In this document: piece after piece, positions 26,740 to 35,597 of the stretch | How positions within the stretch are numbered: position 1 is the first letter of the stretch | Layout: every line of letters starts with the position of its first letter | Assembly (NCBI GenBank): GCA_001314545.1 | Contig: LIHN01000012.1 | Location: 1-64,000, forward strand | Length of the DNA: 64,000 bases | Source: Bacteroidetes bacterium HLUCCA01 | GTDB lineage: Bacteria; Bacteroidota; Rhodothermia; Balneolales; HLUCCA01 | Reading direction: 5' to 3' | Translations under genes and position numbers: made by a program | The notes under the pieces: model-generated | What the model saw: only the letters and a program-made list of their open reading frames with translations | Told to the model about the DNA's origin: nothing | Databases searched by the model: none

Positions 26740-27866
26740 TTCCAGGCGCTGGAGGTCATTTCATCGAGGGGTCGCTCCGCCTTCCAGCCCAGCACCTGCT
26801 CGGCCTTGTCGGTCACGGCCCAGATTTTCTCAATATCCCCCTCGCGCCGAGGCGCCAGCTCGTAATGCAGCTTCACCCCGGTAGTCCGCTCGAACGACTC
26901 GATGACTTCCATGACGGTATGCCCGTTTCCGGTGCCCAGATTGAAATAATCCACCACATGTCCCTGGGTAGAAAGCCACTCCAGGGCGCGCACATGGGCA
27001 ATAGCCAGGTCCACCACGTGAATGTAGTCGCGGATGGCCGTACCGTCGCGGGTTTCATAGTCGGAGCCGAAGACCTTGAGCTTCTCCCGCCATCCGGCCG
27101 CCGTCTGGGTGATAAAGGGCATCAGATTACCGGGAACGCCTTTGGGCAGCTCCCCGATTTTCGCCGAGGGATGCGCCCCGACCGGGTTGAAATACCGCAG
27201 AATGGCCGTGGAAACCGTGGGTGTGAGTCGGGTGAACTCATCCAGCATCATCTCCGAAATCAGCTTGGAGTTGCCGTACGGGGTCATCGACCGCGTCGTG
27301 GGCGTGGCTTCCGTCACGGGAACCACCTCGGGCTCGCCGTACACCGTACACGAGGAGCTGAATACCAGATACGGCACCGCATAGCGCTCCACCGCCCGCA
27401 TAAGATTGACCACCCCGGAGATGTTGTTGTCGAAGTAGGTAACGGGCTGTTTCAGGCTCTCGGGAACCGATTTCTTGGCCGCGAAGTGGATGATGCCCTG
27501 AATGCCGGTGTCCGAACCGACCTGCTCAGGGTGCGCATCGTGGCCGGATACGAAACCATCGGCCGTACCACGGGCTCCGGCAGCGCCGCTTTGGGTGCCC
27601 CGGACCGTCGACTGGCCGACCGAAGTCGCACCCCCGCCTTCCATACAACCCTCGTTGCGGAACACCGCATCCAGCCCCGACTGATCCAGGATATCGACCT
27701 CGTAAAACGTGATGGGCTGCCCGGTGAGCTCTTCGAGCGCCTGATGCACCTCCGCATTGGAATTGGAAAGATCGTCGATGATGACCACCTCGTGACCGGC
27801 CTCGCACAGGGCCGTTACCGTGTGCGACCCGATGTAGCCAAGTCCGCCGGTTACCAGAATTTTCAT
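26703..27866 (-). CDS. galE: UDP-glucose 4-epimerase with a low-complexity insertion
   Basis: The 387-residue SDR enzyme interconverts UDP-glucose and UDP-galactose (or the N-acetyl forms). It has the NAD-binding VTGGLGYIGSHT at the start, SSSCTVYG with the catalytic Ser, the YxxxK pair in TPYGNSK, and the C-terminal substrate loop ending LGWKAERPLDEM. Ordinary GalE is about 330-340 residues; here some 49 residues rich in Gly, Ser, Ala and Thr (about 72-120, DNA about 27507-27653) are inserted between helix and strand just before GIQGIIHFAAKKSV. The remaining family sequence is intact, so the enzyme is probably active. It lies 57 bp after the M15-like gene and overlaps the Wzi-like gene downstream. 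Confidence 0.93.
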   Translation of the reverse strand: MKILVTGGLGYIGSHTVTALCEAGHEVVIIDDLSNSNAEVHQALEELTGQPITFYEVDILDQSGLDAVFRNEGCMEGGGATSVGQSTVRGTQSGAAGARGTADGFVSGHDAHPEQVGSDTGIQGIIHFAAKKSVPESLKQPVTYFDNNISGVVNLMRAVERYAVPYLVFSSSCTVYGEPEVVPVTEATPTTRSMTPYGNSKLISEMMLDEFTRLTPTVSTAILRYFNPVGAHPSAKIGELPKGVPGNLMPFITQTAAGWREKLKVFGSDYETRDGTAIRDYIHVVDLAIAHVRALEWLSTQGHVVDYFNLGTGNGHTVMEVIESFERTTGVKLHYELAPRREGDIEKIWAVTDKAEQVLGWKAERPLDEMTSSAWKWQQTLTAPEAN

Positions 27867-27923
27867 GAAATCTGCATCCTAAAAATGAATATTAACACGG
27901 GAAAAATAGGCATTTTCCGGCAA

Positions 27924-28400
27924 TTACCACGGACCCGGTTTGCCGCCGAACAGCCCGGTTTTCGGGTCCTGATACCGGTACTCGCCCTCCAACCGAATCC
28001 AGCGCAGCGGCCTTCGGGCCGCATCCTCCAGCATATCCACATGCACGCCCAATGCCTGCCCCCGCTGCCCGTTGCGATACGTCAGCTGCCAGTCGAAATA
28101 CATCCCCACCCCATGAAACGGCCAGGTGGTAGCCACATTCCAAAGATGCTCCGGCTCCAGCGTGCGACGCATCCACGCCCCGGGCTCAAACAAAATCACA
28201 TCCAGGGCCACGCCCTTCCCATGGGCACTGGTGGGGTGATTGCGGTAGGCCGAGGTGATCAACGTCGGGCACCCATGCCACTCCCGCCACTCCAGAAAGC
28301 TTCGCAGGAAGCCGGTTTTGAGGTGATGCGCCCCGGCGCCAAACTCCGAGGGCTTGAATCGGCCGGAGGCCTCCAGTAATTCCAATTGTCTTGATGTCAT
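27924..28400 (-). CDS. M15-type zinc peptidase-like protein
   Basis: The 158-residue protein has the features of small D-Ala-D-Ala carboxypeptidase or endolysin-type M15 peptidases: ITSAYRNHPTSAHGKGVALDV, where His and Asp of SAHGKGVALD would bind zinc, and later GVHVDM for the third ligand. No signal peptide is visible, so it may act in the cytoplasm, leave with another system or be a captured phage-type hydrolase. It precedes galE in the same direction. The family call rests on these motifs, and substrate (muropeptide or other) is not shown. Confidence 0.7.
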   Translation of the reverse strand: MTSRQLELLEASGRFKPSEFGAGAHHLKTGFLRSFLEWREWHGCPTLITSAYRNHPTSAHGKGVALDVILFEPGAWMRRTLEPEHLWNVATTWPFHGVGMYFDWQLTYRNGQRGQALGVHVDMLEDAARRPLRWIRLEGEYRYQDPKTGLFGGKPGPW

Positions 28401-28438
28401 ATCGATTTCTCCTGATTAACGACTACGTTGTTTCGGTC

Positions 28439-28597
28439 GATGCCGGCGCGGTTGCGGACCGACTTGACGCTGTGCGATGCCGACGCTGTCGCGGAACCGA
28501 CCTGGCGCTGTGCGAGGCCGGCGCGGTTGCAGACCGACCTGGCGCTGTGCGATGCCGACGCTGTCGCGGACCAACCTGACGCGGTGCGATGCCGGCA
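28439..28597. repeat. 37-bp tandem repeat, about four copies, intergenic
   Basis: Units start at 28439, 28476, 28514 and 28551, with a partial at 28588. Each begins GATGCCG or GAGGCCG and ends with GCGCTGTGC or a variant. One unit is 38 bp. Long open frames crossing it on both strands are products of the repeat and are not annotated as genes. Confidence 0.9.
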
Positions 28598-28668
28598 CGT
28601 ACACGTTCCGCCCGCGAGTGCTGCACCCGGAACAATGGCGACACTGCACGATGCCAGCCCCGATGCCG

Positions 28669-30519
28669 CTACCGGGTGACGATGCCCGGAAACAGCCGGT
28701 AGCGCAGGGTCAGTCGCAGATGCACATTCAGCGGATTGCGGTAGCGGAGCTCGTCTACAACCAGGCTGCCGTCGCCGGCCTCGATGGGCTCGCCGGTGGC
28801 CGCATCGGTGGCCAGACGAATATAATGCTGATTGCGGGCTTTTACCAGCCATACCCCCGCCTGAAATTCCAGTTGCCGACCCCAGAACGACCGACTCGCA
28901 TACCCGCCGGCCGTCATTTCAAGCTCCTGCCGCGCATCGGGATAGTCGCCCTCGACCAGTCGGAGGTAGGTAACGCGGTTCTTGCGGGTGAACTCGCCCA
29001 TGAACCCGGCCTGCCAGACCTCGCCCGACCGCTGCACGGAGGCAAACCAGCTGGTACCCGCCAGCCCGACAAACGATCCCAGTCCGCGACCAAGGTGAGC
29101 AAGGCCCCCGACACCGTGGCTGTAAAAACCCAGGTCTGCCGGAGACTGCCCGCGCACCCAGAGCCGAACCCGACTCGGCATGGTATTACTGGCGTCCATG
29201 ATTTCGGCACTAAGCGACCACGCACTGCCGGGATCGACCGCCGGACGAAACACTTTATGCATCCCCAACAGATACGCCCGGGCATGATTGGGCTCCAGAT
29301 AAAAATCGCGGATGTCCGTGGCATGATCGGTACGACCAAACTCGCCGTAGAAGGTGACTTCACTCACGGGAAAATGCCAGGAAAAGTACACCGAGGCACG
29401 CTGATCGTCCGGAGCAGAACCATCGCCCAGTCCCGAATCGCCCGGCTCCAGCTTCGATTTCTGAAACGGCTGAAACAGCGGGAAATAATCGCTGCGCGAA
29501 TCCAGGTCCCGGGCACGAATATGAAAGGCACGAATCAACCCCACATGCAGTCCCGGGGCAAAACGAGGCTCAAAATCCACAACCAGGGCCGTGAGATAGC
29601 GCCAATCGTCGCTGTAGGACGCCTCGTTATAGTACGAGCGCTCCAGCCGACCGGCAATATACTGAAATTGCAGCCCGCCGATGCCGGTTTGCAGAGGACG
29701 ATTGGTGTGCAGGGTCAGATGATTGAAGCCCGGAGCGTTGTTGCTCATAAAAATACTGTGCCGCCTGCCCGGACCCCACCACAAATTCTGATTACTCACC
29801 CCCGCCGAGAGCGGACCCAGCATGAGTTTCGCCCAGGTTTCGCCCCAGTACCAGCGATTCACCGCAGCGGAGTCGATGCGCACCGGCGCGTCGAAACTTC
29901 CGTGGGTGCTGATCCATGCTCCGCGGGCTGGCTGCGGAAGCAGGTCGCGCGCCGTGGCAAAATCACGGTTCTCAGCCGTAACCCAGACCGGCGCCAGCTG
30001 CACGTCAAAAATCAGCCATCGCAGGGAAAATCCGCCGGTAGCAGCCTGCGCAACCCCCCTGCCCGACCAGGCCGGACCGTTATTGGGCGACCAGACCCGG
30101 TCGTTGTTGTATTGCGTGACCGAGGTGAACGGCAACAGGTAAACTTCGGGTCGGGCGAACTCCCGCAACCAGTAACGCGAACCCTGCCAGGGCTGATCGG
30201 CACGGGTGAGGCCCAGTCGACCCAGGGTTTGCCGGTGGAGGGAGGCCCGGAGCGGTTCCGGCAGCAGCAGGTGACCCAGCTCCCGGGCGTTGCTTCGGTG
30301 ACGGTGCAGCTGTTGCTCCGGATGAATGACAAACACCCGCGTCAGGGGCATGGGCGCCCCGGTAAACGACCAGAGCATCGGCGCTGAGGGCGTACGGGAA
30401 TCCGTTGATACAACGGAAGCCCGCGACTGCGCCAGAACCTCGCCGCTGAACCACAGCCCGACCAGCGCCGGCATCGCGGCGAAGCACATCCATCGTCGAA
30501 AATTGTGAAAAGCCGGCAT
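28669..30519 (-). CDS. Wzi-like outer-membrane barrel protein (second copy)
   Basis: The preferred ATG at 30519 gives 616 residues starting MPAFHNFRRWMCFAAMPALV, a signal peptide cleaved near VLAQ. The open frame extends to 30624, but those 35 codons begin with the start of a toxin gene and are treated separately. The Wzi hallmark NLWWGPGRRHSIFMSNNAPG is present, flanked by barrel strands; the C-terminus (LTLRYRLFPGIVTR) is not the usual aromatic end. It shares its motif with the barrel encoded 2 kb downstream, so the two may handle the same or alternative polymers. Confidence 0.82.
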   Translation of the reverse strand: MPAFHNFRRWMCFAAMPALVGLWFSGEVLAQSRASVVSTDSRTPSAPMLWSFTGAPMPLTRVFVIHPEQQLHRHRSNARELGHLLLPEPLRASLHRQTLGRLGLTRADQPWQGSRYWLREFARPEVYLLPFTSVTQYNNDRVWSPNNGPAWSGRGVAQAATGGFSLRWLIFDVQLAPVWVTAENRDFATARDLLPQPARGAWISTHGSFDAPVRIDSAAVNRWYWGETWAKLMLGPLSAGVSNQNLWWGPGRRHSIFMSNNAPGFNHLTLHTNRPLQTGIGGLQFQYIAGRLERSYYNEASYSDDWRYLTALVVDFEPRFAPGLHVGLIRAFHIRARDLDSRSDYFPLFQPFQKSKLEPGDSGLGDGSAPDDQRASVYFSWHFPVSEVTFYGEFGRTDHATDIRDFYLEPNHARAYLLGMHKVFRPAVDPGSAWSLSAEIMDASNTMPSRVRLWVRGQSPADLGFYSHGVGGLAHLGRGLGSFVGLAGTSWFASVQRSGEVWQAGFMGEFTRKNRVTYLRLVEGDYPDARQELEMTAGGYASRSFWGRQLEFQAGVWLVKARNQHYIRLATDAATGEPIEAGDGSLVVDELRYRNPLNVHLRLTLRYRLFPGIVTR

Positions 30520-30546
30520 GAAAAAAGGAAAATAGTGGACAATTTC

Positions 30547-30624
30547 TATCTGATTTCCATACCACTCATAGGCCTTAACGACGTCTTCCCGGGCTTTTAG
30601 CGTAATTTTCAATGGAAAAGCCAT
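30547..30624 (-). pseudogene. ParE/RelE-type toxin stub fused to the following frame
   Basis: The first 26 codons of the long frame encode MAFPLKITLKAREDVVKAYEW and YGNQ, the N-terminus usual for ParE-like toxins (strand 1 and the start of helix 1). Conserved catalytic and C-terminal parts are missing; the reading frame then runs by chance into the Wzi-like gene. The stub lies 6 bp after an intact antitoxin gene, the normal toxin position, so this is a toxin-antitoxin pair whose toxin was deleted. Confidence 0.75.
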
Positions 30625-30630
30625 TGTATA

Positions 30631-30843
30631 TCAAGAGAATTGCTTTACGAAAGTCCCCCAGGAAATGGCTTGCTCAGCATCTTCGTCTAACGTCTTCAAT
30701 CGGGATTGAAGCTCGATCACATGCGATTCAGGAATATCAATTACGGAAGGGTCATCTGCTATAGCATCCCATAATGCTTCCACGAGAAGCAGTTTTTCAC
30801 GCTTAGAAAGTTGATTAATATGCTGGATTACAGTGGGTTCCAT
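30631..30843 (-). CDS. Addiction-module antitoxin (PF09720-like), orphan
   Basis: The 70-residue protein matches the small antitoxins of ParE-like toxins: an N-terminal helix pair (INQLSKREKLLLVEALWDAI), then IPESHVIELQSRLKTL and a C-terminal tail. Such antitoxins bind and neutralise the toxin and repress their own promoter. Here the toxin gene that follows is reduced to a 26-codon stub, so the antitoxin is an orphan. It may persist by protecting against a homologous toxin elsewhere, or merely await loss. Confidence 0.85.
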   Translation of the reverse strand: MEPTVIQHINQLSKREKLLLVEALWDAIADDPSVIDIPESHVIELQSRLKTLDEDAEQAISWGTFVKQFS

Positions 30844-30938
30844 TGATTCCTTTAAACTACATCATTTTCATCAATTTGACTGCTTATAATGCTCAATTAA
30901 GCTCGTTTTTGCATAAAATGCAACAGCCAGTTACCCAC

Positions 30939-30993
30939 AAAAAAACCGCACAACCGGCTCCGGATTCCCCCCGAAAAGCCCGCTGTGCGGTTT
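30939..30993 (-). terminator. Terminator of the Oar-like TonB receptor gene
   Basis: On the minus strand AAACCGCACA pairs perfectly with TGTGCGGTTT across a 31-nt loop and is followed by a run of seven T. It lies 60 bp after the receptor stop codon. Confidence 0.75.
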
Positions 30994-31052
30994 GCGTTGG
31001 TGGCCTGCATGGTCGCGGCGCATCCACGCGCCCGACCACCAGTCCGATCTAC

Positions 31053-34000
31053 TTAGTTAAACAGATACCGGATACCGAACTGGGCACTCCAGGTATTGCT
31101 GATGTTGATGTTCTCACGGAAAGTCTCCGCTCCATCGTTCACGTTGACCGTGAACTGGGCATTGCCCTGGGCATCCACCCCGCGATACTGCATCGGTGTC
31201 TGGGTGTTGGTCGACTTGCTCACGCCCCACTCGTTGTTGAGCAGGTTGCCGAAGTTGAGGATGTCAAAAGTGAGCTGCACACGATTGCTGCCGTACACCC
31301 GTACATCCTGGGAGAATCGCACATCCACACGATGCAGCCAGGGCAGCAACGCACCGTTTCGCTCGGTGACCTTACCGCGATTTTCACGCAGATACGCATC
31401 TTGCTCAATGAAATCGTTCAGCGCCGACCACTGCTGCGCTACCGTCCGGGTGACGTTACCGTCATCATCGGTAATCGGAATCAGCTGGGCATCGGCCTGG
31501 TCACGCGGCACGTACATCAGTCGCACCCCGGTACCGTCGCCGAAGTTCCCATCGTACGTGTAGCTGAACCGACCCTGATCGCCGCCCACATAGATCAACG
31601 ACACGCGGGTCGGGAAATCCTGCAAAAGCGACTCGGTGGTATACGCCAGCTGGGCTACAATACGGTTCGGAGTATCAAAGCGGGAAAACCCGGTCTCCGG
31701 ATTGTTACGGTCAACCTGCGCCACATTCGGCCAGAGCGACTGCGCCTGGCTGCCGCCGATGAGGCCGTAATCGCGCGATACGCTGCGGGTGTAGTAAGCA
31801 CTGGCATACAGACCAAAATCGAAGGTCTTCTCCGCACCGGCGGTTACTGCAAAGTACGAACCGCTGTTGATGTTGGTCAGGTAATAGACCTCGCGCAGGT
31901 TGGTGCCCTCCGCGCCCGGAATGAAGGAGGTGTACAGCGGATACTCGTTTCCGCCAACGCGCGCAACGCTACCCGTGGGCTGATGGGCCAGGTTGACGGC
32001 CAGCGGCGAGTTGTAGTCCTGCGAGTAGATGATCTCCAGATTCCCGATCACATCAAACGGCAGACGGTGGTCTACGGCGATGTTGCTTCGCCAAACCTGT
32101 GGAAGCTTGAAATCATCGGCGGTGATGTTGAGCTGGCTGGGAACGGCCACGGCGATGGAGGATGGATCCGGCCGGTACGCGTTCACGTCCGACTGAAACC
32201 CGTTCCAGGACGGATTACCGCCTACGCCCCAGTCGGCCGCGTACAGCCCCTGCTGGCCGCGCATCACACCGTTGGCGTTGATCTGGTTGGAAACCCACAC
32301 GAAGGGGAGTCGACCTGAAAACACGCCGGTTCCGCCACGTACCTGGGTGTTGCGGTCGCCGAAGACATCCCAGTTAAAGCCGACCCGCGGGGAAATCAGC
32401 GGATTCACACCGGGGAAGGAGCTCACATCCGGGGTGATGGCATCGCCGCCGTTTGGATTCGGAATGCTCAGGTTGAGGGCATCCACGGCGGTGTTCCGGG
32501 GGGCATCGATGGGATAAAACGGCATGTCAATACGCAGACCGGCCGTCACTTTCAGATCACTGTTGACCTGAAACTCGTCCTGAAAGAAGACACCCAGCTG
32601 GGCAAAATTGACCTCGTCCAGCGGCAGGGTAGTCGGATTTTCGGCATCGTAGGTGAATCCGATGGCGAAGTGCGAGGGACGAACCGCCGGATTTCGGTCT
32701 ATGACCGCCGCTACGAAATCATCGTACGACTGAAACCGGTACCAGGAGTTCCAGGTGGGGTTGAAGGCGTTGGCGAAGGTCATGTATTCAAAGTTGATTC
32801 CACCGGTGAAGGTGTGTCGACCTGCAAAGTAGGTGGTGGTGTTGGTGACGTTGAATACGTTGTTTTCCAACAGGTTACCCACGGTGAAGAGCTCATCGCC
32901 CATGGTCAGGTAGTACAGCAGCTGTCCGTTCTCGTCGGGCTCAAGAACCTCGATCATCGGGAAGGGATCGTTGCCGCCGGGTACGCTTCGCTGCGGGTCG
33001 GTGATGGTGGTGTACCCCACATTGAAACTGTTGGAAATGTTATTGCCGAAGGTGGAGTTCAGCTCACCCACCAGGGAGGTGATGATGTTGTCAACCGAGT
33101 AGTTTCCGTTGCGGAAGGTCAGTCCTTCGGGACCAAAACGGTTGGTGTTGCGATACCGCTCGCTGCTGGGGAAGCCCCGGATGGAGTTTCCGTTGATGTT
33201 CACATCGCGGAAGCTGTCGAACTGATTGAACCGCAGCATGGCCCGGTGGTTCTGGTTGATGTTGTAGTCGAGGCGGGCGTTGAGTCGCACGGCCTGGTTG
33301 CCGAAGGGAATGTTCTCAAAGTTGCCGGCTTCGTAGCCGTAGATTTCGCGGAGCTGGGCACGCACAAATTCGGCGCGATCAATGGGTACCCGGGAAATCT
33401 GGGTGTTGTCCGGTGTCTGACCGGGACGCAGGGCCAGTCGACTGTCGCCGGGGTTGTCGGCTTCCTCCTGCTCGGCGGAGACGAAGAAGAAGAGCTTGTT
33501 TTTGATGATGGGTCCGCCCGCCGAGAAGCCCACGGTACGGGTGAAGGAGTCATCCACATTGATGGTCACATCCCCGATTTCGGTGCCGAGGAAGTCCTGA
33601 TTGCGGTAAAAATAGTACCCGGTGGCGCGGTACTGGTTGGTTCCGCTTCGGGTTACGGCGTTCACAGCCGCTCCGGTGAACCCGCCCTGACGGACATCAT
33701 AGGGCGCCAGGTTGATCTGCACTTCTTCGATGGCGTCCAGACTGACGGGGTTGCCGCCGGCAAACTGGGAGGAGCCCAGACCGAAGTTGTTGTTGTACAC
33801 GCTACCGTCAATGGTGTAGTTGTTGAACCGGTTATCGCGACCGGCAAAGCTGGTTCCGCTGCTCTGCGGGGTGAGCTTGGTCAGGTCGTTGATGGAACGA
33901 CTAATCGTGGGGACCCGGCCGATGCCCTCGGAGGTGATGTTGGTGGACGCACCGGTTCGCTCCTGGTTGAAGGTACGGTCGAGCTCTCCGCTGACGATGA

Positions 34001-34349
34001 TTTCATCGAGCTGGAGGGTGCTCTCGGCAATGGAACCGGTCAGGTTATAGGTCTCGCCGAGGCTCAGAACGATTTCCTCAACGACCTGGCTCTGGTAGCC
34101 CAGGAAGGAGAAGGTGACGGTGTAGGGACCGCCCACACGCATGTTGGAGATCCGGTAGGTTCCGTCGGCCCGGGTTACGGTGCCGTAAACGGTGCCCGAT
34201 GGCGTGTGAACGGCAACTACGGTGGTGCCGGGAACCGGCTCCTGAGCGTCGTCCAGCACAACCCCGGTGAGGGAGGAGGTCGTTACCTGGGCCATAAGCA
34301 GGACCGGTAACAGCAGCGCTGCAAATACTACTGCAATTTTTTTTGACAT
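31053..34349 (-). CDS. Oar-like TonB-dependent receptor
   Basis: The 1098-residue outer-membrane protein has a signal peptide (ending LMAQ), a CarboxypepD_reg domain at about 23-110 (SLTGVVLDDAQEPVPGTTVV), a plug at about 120-260 and a long barrel ending GIRYLFN. Plug phrases such as FAGRDNRFNNYTIDGSVYN and GGFTGAAVNAVTRSGTN are characteristic of the Oar-like branch, first known from social or adhesive outer-membrane proteins and also used for protease secretion or uptake in other bacteria. No SusD partner is near. The gene is monocistronic, ended by a strong terminator. The substrate is unknown. Confidence 0.93.
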   Translation of the reverse strand: MSKKIAVVFAALLLPVLLMAQVTTSSLTGVVLDDAQEPVPGTTVVAVHTPSGTVYGTVTRADGTYRISNMRVGGPYTVTFSFLGYQSQVVEEIVLSLGETYNLTGSIAESTLQLDEIIVSGELDRTFNQERTGASTNITSEGIGRVPTISRSINDLTKLTPQSSGTSFAGRDNRFNNYTIDGSVYNNNFGLGSSQFAGGNPVSLDAIEEVQINLAPYDVRQGGFTGAAVNAVTRSGTNQYRATGYYFYRNQDFLGTEIGDVTINVDDSFTRTVGFSAGGPIIKNKLFFFVSAEQEEADNPGDSRLALRPGQTPDNTQISRVPIDRAEFVRAQLREIYGYEAGNFENIPFGNQAVRLNARLDYNINQNHRAMLRFNQFDSFRDVNINGNSIRGFPSSERYRNTNRFGPEGLTFRNGNYSVDNIITSLVGELNSTFGNNISNSFNVGYTTITDPQRSVPGGNDPFPMIEVLEPDENGQLLYYLTMGDELFTVGNLLENNVFNVTNTTTYFAGRHTFTGGINFEYMTFANAFNPTWNSWYRFQSYDDFVAAVIDRNPAVRPSHFAIGFTYDAENPTTLPLDEVNFAQLGVFFQDEFQVNSDLKVTAGLRIDMPFYPIDAPRNTAVDALNLSIPNPNGGDAITPDVSSFPGVNPLISPRVGFNWDVFGDRNTQVRGGTGVFSGRLPFVWVSNQINANGVMRGQQGLYAADWGVGGNPSWNGFQSDVNAYRPDPSSIAVAVPSQLNITADDFKLPQVWRSNIAVDHRLPFDVIGNLEIIYSQDYNSPLAVNLAHQPTGSVARVGGNEYPLYTSFIPGAEGTNLREVYYLTNINSGSYFAVTAGAEKTFDFGLYASAYYTRSVSRDYGLIGGSQAQSLWPNVAQVDRNNPETGFSRFDTPNRIVAQLAYTTESLLQDFPTRVSLIYVGGDQGRFSYTYDGNFGDGTGVRLMYVPRDQADAQLIPITDDDGNVTRTVAQQWSALNDFIEQDAYLRENRGKVTERNGALLPWLHRVDVRFSQDVRVYGSNRVQLTFDILNFGNLLNNEWGVSKSTNTQTPMQYRGVDAQGNAQFTVNVNDGAETFRENINISNTWSAQFGIRYLFN

Positions 34350-34742
34350 GACAATGATATTAAGTTAGCTAAATAAACGTGACTGAGTTTTTGTGTTGCG
34401 GGCGGACAACAGGAGGCTGCCCGTACGCAATTGCGAATGTATTCCGCGTGTTTCGGCGGGTAAAAACCCGATTCCTGTACGCAGCTTCTCCCCGACCGGT
34501 CGATTTCTCGCGCCGGGTGGGTACTGTTCTCAGGTGCCCGAAAACTGCGCAAAGATAGGCTGGCATTGTTATGGCAGTGTTACGGTCACAGTTATTTAAT
34601 CTGGCTTTCGATCTGGCTGTGTCATACCGTCGGTCGGGACCCGGGGAGGACTTTTTTCACGAGCTCTGCAGCGATGAGGGGTCCGTCATTTTCTCGGGTT
34701 CTGCGGGCCCGGGACCGCAATGCCGGCTGCATGAAACCGGAT
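34350..34742. other. Intergenic region upstream of the receptor gene
   Basis: These 393 bp hold the receptor promoter (AT-rich part at about 34350-34400) and the 3' flank of the exosortase-partner gene. Apart from that I see no convincing gene, hairpin or repeat. Confidence 0.45.
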
Positions 34743-35597
34743 TTATGCGGCGGAGACGGGCTTTCGATCCAGCCTCCAGGCCACGACCACCCAGAGCATG
34801 GAGACAGCCGGCAGCAGGTAGCCGATGAGGAAGTCCATGAGGGCCAGGGCTGCCGGCACGCCGGTCAGGCCGATGAATAGCAGCACGAGGTTGACCAGGG
34901 TTACGAGCAGATGCACCGCGAAGAGCCACGCGGTGTGACGATACAGCCCGGCGAGCAGGAGCAGTACGCCGCCGAACAGGAAGAATTGGTCGCCGAAGCC
35001 TTTGAAAACGTAGTAGGGTTTGGATCCGGCCGCCGACATGGCTACCGGTCGGGCGTCTACGGATGGAGCCGGGTCAACGGATGGGGCTTCGGGCAGGGTT
35101 TCGGTGCCGGGTAGAAGCTCGGATCGTGTGTCAACAGTCGGATCAGTGCCGGGTAGAGGTTCGGATCGTGCGTCAACGGTCGGATCAGTGCCGGCGTCAG
35201 CACCCTGCGCGGAATCCGGTTCTGTATCAGCGTAGTTGCCGGATGAGGCCTCCGGCGCGAGCGCATCCAGCCGCTGCTGGTCGTACACATAAATGCCCGT
35301 CGTGCCCGACTCATACCAGGGCAGCAGCCCGTTATTCTCGCCTCCGTGTACCGACTCCGCCGCCGGCCAGATCAGAACACCGACCAGCAATACGCGCACG
35401 ACCCGCAGCACCCAGAAATACGCGGCAATAAAGGCGATCGCCGCCAGAAATCGAGCCGGAAGCCCGTTTAGGTTGAACCTATTTCGCGGTCGCCGGGCCG
35501 GATTATTCCGGGATTCACCATTGCCATGGTCGCTGCCCGCAACGGCGTCATCGGATTTGCCCGTCGCGTCGTCCAATCGGTTCACATCCCCGCTCAC
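34743..35597 (-). CDS. Exosortase-associated four-helix membrane protein with a repeat insertion
   Basis: The 284-residue protein has helix 1 at about 50-70 (RFLAAIAFIAAYFWVLRVVR), an outer loop and three helices after residue 200 (FFLFGGVLLLLAG; LLVTLVNLVLLFIGL; FLIGYLLPAVSMLW). The same layout and similar residues occur in the smaller protein encoded at 44841-45341. Compared with that one, this protein has an extra 78 residues rich in Pro, Thr, Ser and Asp (about 115-192), partly two 42-bp repeats, plus a 42-residue polar N-terminus. It overlaps the exosortase gene by 4 nt (ATGA type). Close coupling suggests it assists the exosortase in substrate recognition or processing. Confidence 0.7.
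   Translation of the reverse strand: MSGDVNRLDDATGKSDDAVAGSDHGNGESRNNPARRPRNRFNLNGLPARFLAAIAFIAAYFWVLRVVRVLLVGVLIWPAAESVHGGENNGLLPWYESGTTGIYVYDQQRLDALAPEASSGNYADTEPDSAQGADAGTDPTVDARSEPLPGTDPTVDTRSELLPGTETLPEAPSVDPAPSVDARPVAMSAAGSKPYYVFKGFGDQFFLFGGVLLLLAGLYRHTAWLFAVHLLVTLVNLVLLFIGLTGVPAALALMDFLIGYLLPAVSMLWVVVAWRLDRKPVSAA
35104..35187 (-). repeat. 42-bp direct repeat, two copies plus a partial, in frame
   Basis: Units 35104-35145 and 35146-35187 each encode GTDPTVD(A/T)RSE(P/L)LP on the minus strand, and a partial unit follows. The 14-codon period keeps the frame of the exosortase-partner gene. Confidence 0.9.

Noticed and set aside
26403-28379. 658-residue plus-strand frame opposite galE and neighbours
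   Set aside because: It spans several genuine minus-strand genes and consists of antisense translation.
28439-28597. Tandem repeats as a possible CRISPR array
   Set aside because: Units are directly adjacent, imperfect, and without unique spacers; no cas genes are near. The same holds for the arrays at 18844 and 23755.
28477-30387. 636-residue plus-strand frame
   Set aside because: It starts in a tandem repeat and runs opposite the Wzi-like gene, with no signal peptide or domain.
32670-34310. 546-residue Gly/Val-rich plus-strand frame opposite the Oar-like receptor
   Set aside because: The receptor on the minus strand has full domain structure; this frame is its shadow.
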